A DNA stretch of 64,000 nucleotides from CAVRIA01 sp963721115 (GTDB lineage: Bacteria > Desulfobacterota > Binatia > HRBIN30 > CADEER01): NCBI GenBank assembly GCA_963721115.1, contig CAVRIA010000005.1, forward strand, positions 124,001 through 188,000, written 5' to 3'. Of the stretch, positions 63,158 to 64,000 are shown piece by piece. The position numbers were made by a program, and so were the translations under genes. Within the stretch, counting starts at the first letter, position 1; each line of letters starts with the position of its first letter. Below the pieces are notes generated by a model. The model had not been told where the DNA came from. It made no database searches and worked only from the letters and a program-made list of their open reading frames with translations.

Positions 63158-63394
63158 TTAGCCTTCCTTGAACGACCGATCGAAAAATGCGTTGTGCACC
63201 GTCTCGCCGTCCGCGAGCAGAATCACGCGCAGGACCTTGTCGACATCGGCGATCCGTGCCCAGCGCCTGATTCGCCCGTCCGACTGCGTCAGGCTCTTCT
63301 CCGCGTGCTCGATCACGAACTCGACCCACTCGTCACGGATCGTAGCGCGATCTGGCCGTTTACGCACGTGCTCGAAGTACTGAGTCGTCTTCAC
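63158..63394 (-). CDS. Conserved small partner of DUF2283
   Basis: 78 residues from the GTG at 63394 (KTTQYFEHVRKRPDRATIRD); an ATG at 63412 is in frame but sits too close to its GGAG. DGRIRRWARIADVDKVLRV and DGETVHNAFFDRSFKEG are a conserved tail repeatedly seen next to DUF2283. A toxin-antitoxin-like role is suggested by size and pairing only. Confidence 0.65.
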   Translation of the reverse strand: MKTTQYFEHVRKRPDRATIRDEWVEFVIEHAEKSLTQSDGRIRRWARIADVDKVLRVILLADGETVHNAFFDRSFKEG

Positions 63395-63862
63395 GGACGT
63401 TGATCCTTCCATCTCCAGGAAGGAAGGGCAAAGACGCCCTCGCGGGTCGGCCGAACGCCATGCCGTTCGGCCACGGCCCGTTTTGCCACTCGCGCGGACC
63501 TCTCCAAGCGGCTGAAATTGCTTGCGTTGCCCCTTGAGCCGAATCTCATTTTCGCGCTTGGCGAAGCCATTCCGTCCGCAGAATGGTGCCTCTCAGGAAC
63601 GACCCGTACGAGTTGTGCAACTCGGTCGCGTCGTCCCTGCGTCCCGCTGCGCGGCCCGCGCCAGCCTCCAGGAACCGCTGGCCCTCTATCGTGCGATCGG
63701 CGCCGGTGGCCACGCGCGGCGCCTGGCCACCGAGATCGCGAGGTGAACCGGGGCGCCGATCGCGGTGTGGATCGCGTTCCCGGAAAGGTTGGGTGGTTGG
63801 CGGTTACGGGTGCACCGTCTGGATTCCCTAACGCGAACTGCTCGAGAAGAGTCCCTTGTGCG
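63395..63862. other. Region of gene fragments
   Basis: No intact gene. It contains a perfect hairpin GGTGGCCA/TGGCCACC (63705-63731) and the fragment at 63651-63746. Confidence 0.35.
63651..63746 (+). pseudogene. Fragment resembling the C-terminus of a TPR/cyclase-type ATPase
   Basis: The last 31 codons before a TGA read LQEPLALYRAIGAGGHARRL, like the final TPR helix of adenylate-cyclase/LuxR-type signalling ATPases. No upstream coding continuity is visible. Confidence 0.3.
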
Positions 63863-64000
63863 TCAGTAGTGGTACCGGCACTGCGCGATCTGCAGCCGGG
63901 GCGCCGCGCCCTTGCCGTGACCCGGTAGACCAGTCGGTGCTCGCCTGTGATGCGGGTCGGCGCTTCCGTCGCGTCATCCACCAATTTTCGCAGTGATCCG
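63863..64000 (-). pseudogene. Degenerate YoeB/Txe-type toxin, cut by the window edge
   Basis: TRITGEHRLVYRVT followed, after one restored base near 63915, by KGAAPRLQIAQCRYHY and a stop at 63863 matches the C-terminus of YoeB. The segment before it (KLVDDATEAP) lacks the usual GIGKPEPLK-WSRR stretch, so it seems internally deleted. Upstream sequence, including any antitoxin, is outside the window. Confidence 0.55.

Noticed and set aside
63391..63984. Minus-strand frame across the right edge as a single protein
   Set aside because: Only its first part resembles YoeB and that match needs a base change; the rest is Arg-rich filler over gene fragments.

Overview
The window is about 64 kb of GC-rich DNA from a Gram-negative bacterium. 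It encodes an LptD outer-membrane assembly protein, lipoproteins and a DUF3187 outer-membrane-type protein. The order argS - SPOR protein - trpEGDCFBA - folC - lptD, plus dockerin/Thr-Pro-rich and cysteine-containing exported proteins, suggests a deltaproteobacterial-grade lineage (Desulfobacterota, Myxococcota or Binatota type). That placement is inference. I see no rRNA, no convincing tRNA and no CRISPR array.

Left part (1-6.7 kb): two genes of an unrecognised exported family, a very Thr/Pro-rich dockerin protein, a small membrane protein and a divergent DprA-like protein. 6.6-31 kb is ordinary chromosome: a metallophosphoesterase, a GT-C glycosyltransferase with a PA14-like tail, an acyl-CoA ligase, a Nudix hydrolase coupled to a degenerate TrpC-like protein, thiI, an MFS transporter, a TPR/GT-C membrane protein with two tandem short-chain dehydrogenases, a DUF3187 protein, a YciI/alkyltransferase-like pair, an ABC-2 exporter, an aminopeptidase lipoprotein, a heterodimeric ABC exporter and an FG-GAP lipoprotein.

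31.5-34.2 kb carries two more genes of the exported family, closed by a strong terminator and followed by a REP-like repeat. From 53.0 down to 34.4 kb nearly everything is on the minus strand and tightly packed: pepF, a ferredoxin-membrane-Hsp20-like fusion, two KAS III genes, rimI, argS, a SPOR protein, the complete trp operon, folC and lptD. trpE follows the SPOR gene by only 7 bp, so there is no room for a leader immediately before it.

53-64 kb is the accessory end. It has an IS110-family element, FUN14, hydrolase and queG genes, and a 1.6-kb gene-free block holding a ~450-bp duplicated noncoding unit. These are followed by an NFACT-R/patatin pair, a YbgA-like protein, a MITE-like repeat, a small exported protein behind two GAAC-N4-GTTC palindromes, and a field of toxin-antitoxin, ATPase and transposase remnants.

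Five genes appear broken by single-base shifts (near 26.21, 32.47, 50.78, 53.55 and 63.92 kb), mostly at or beside short homopolymers. Assembly error is a likely explanation for the intact-looking ones, so their products are described as probably continuous.
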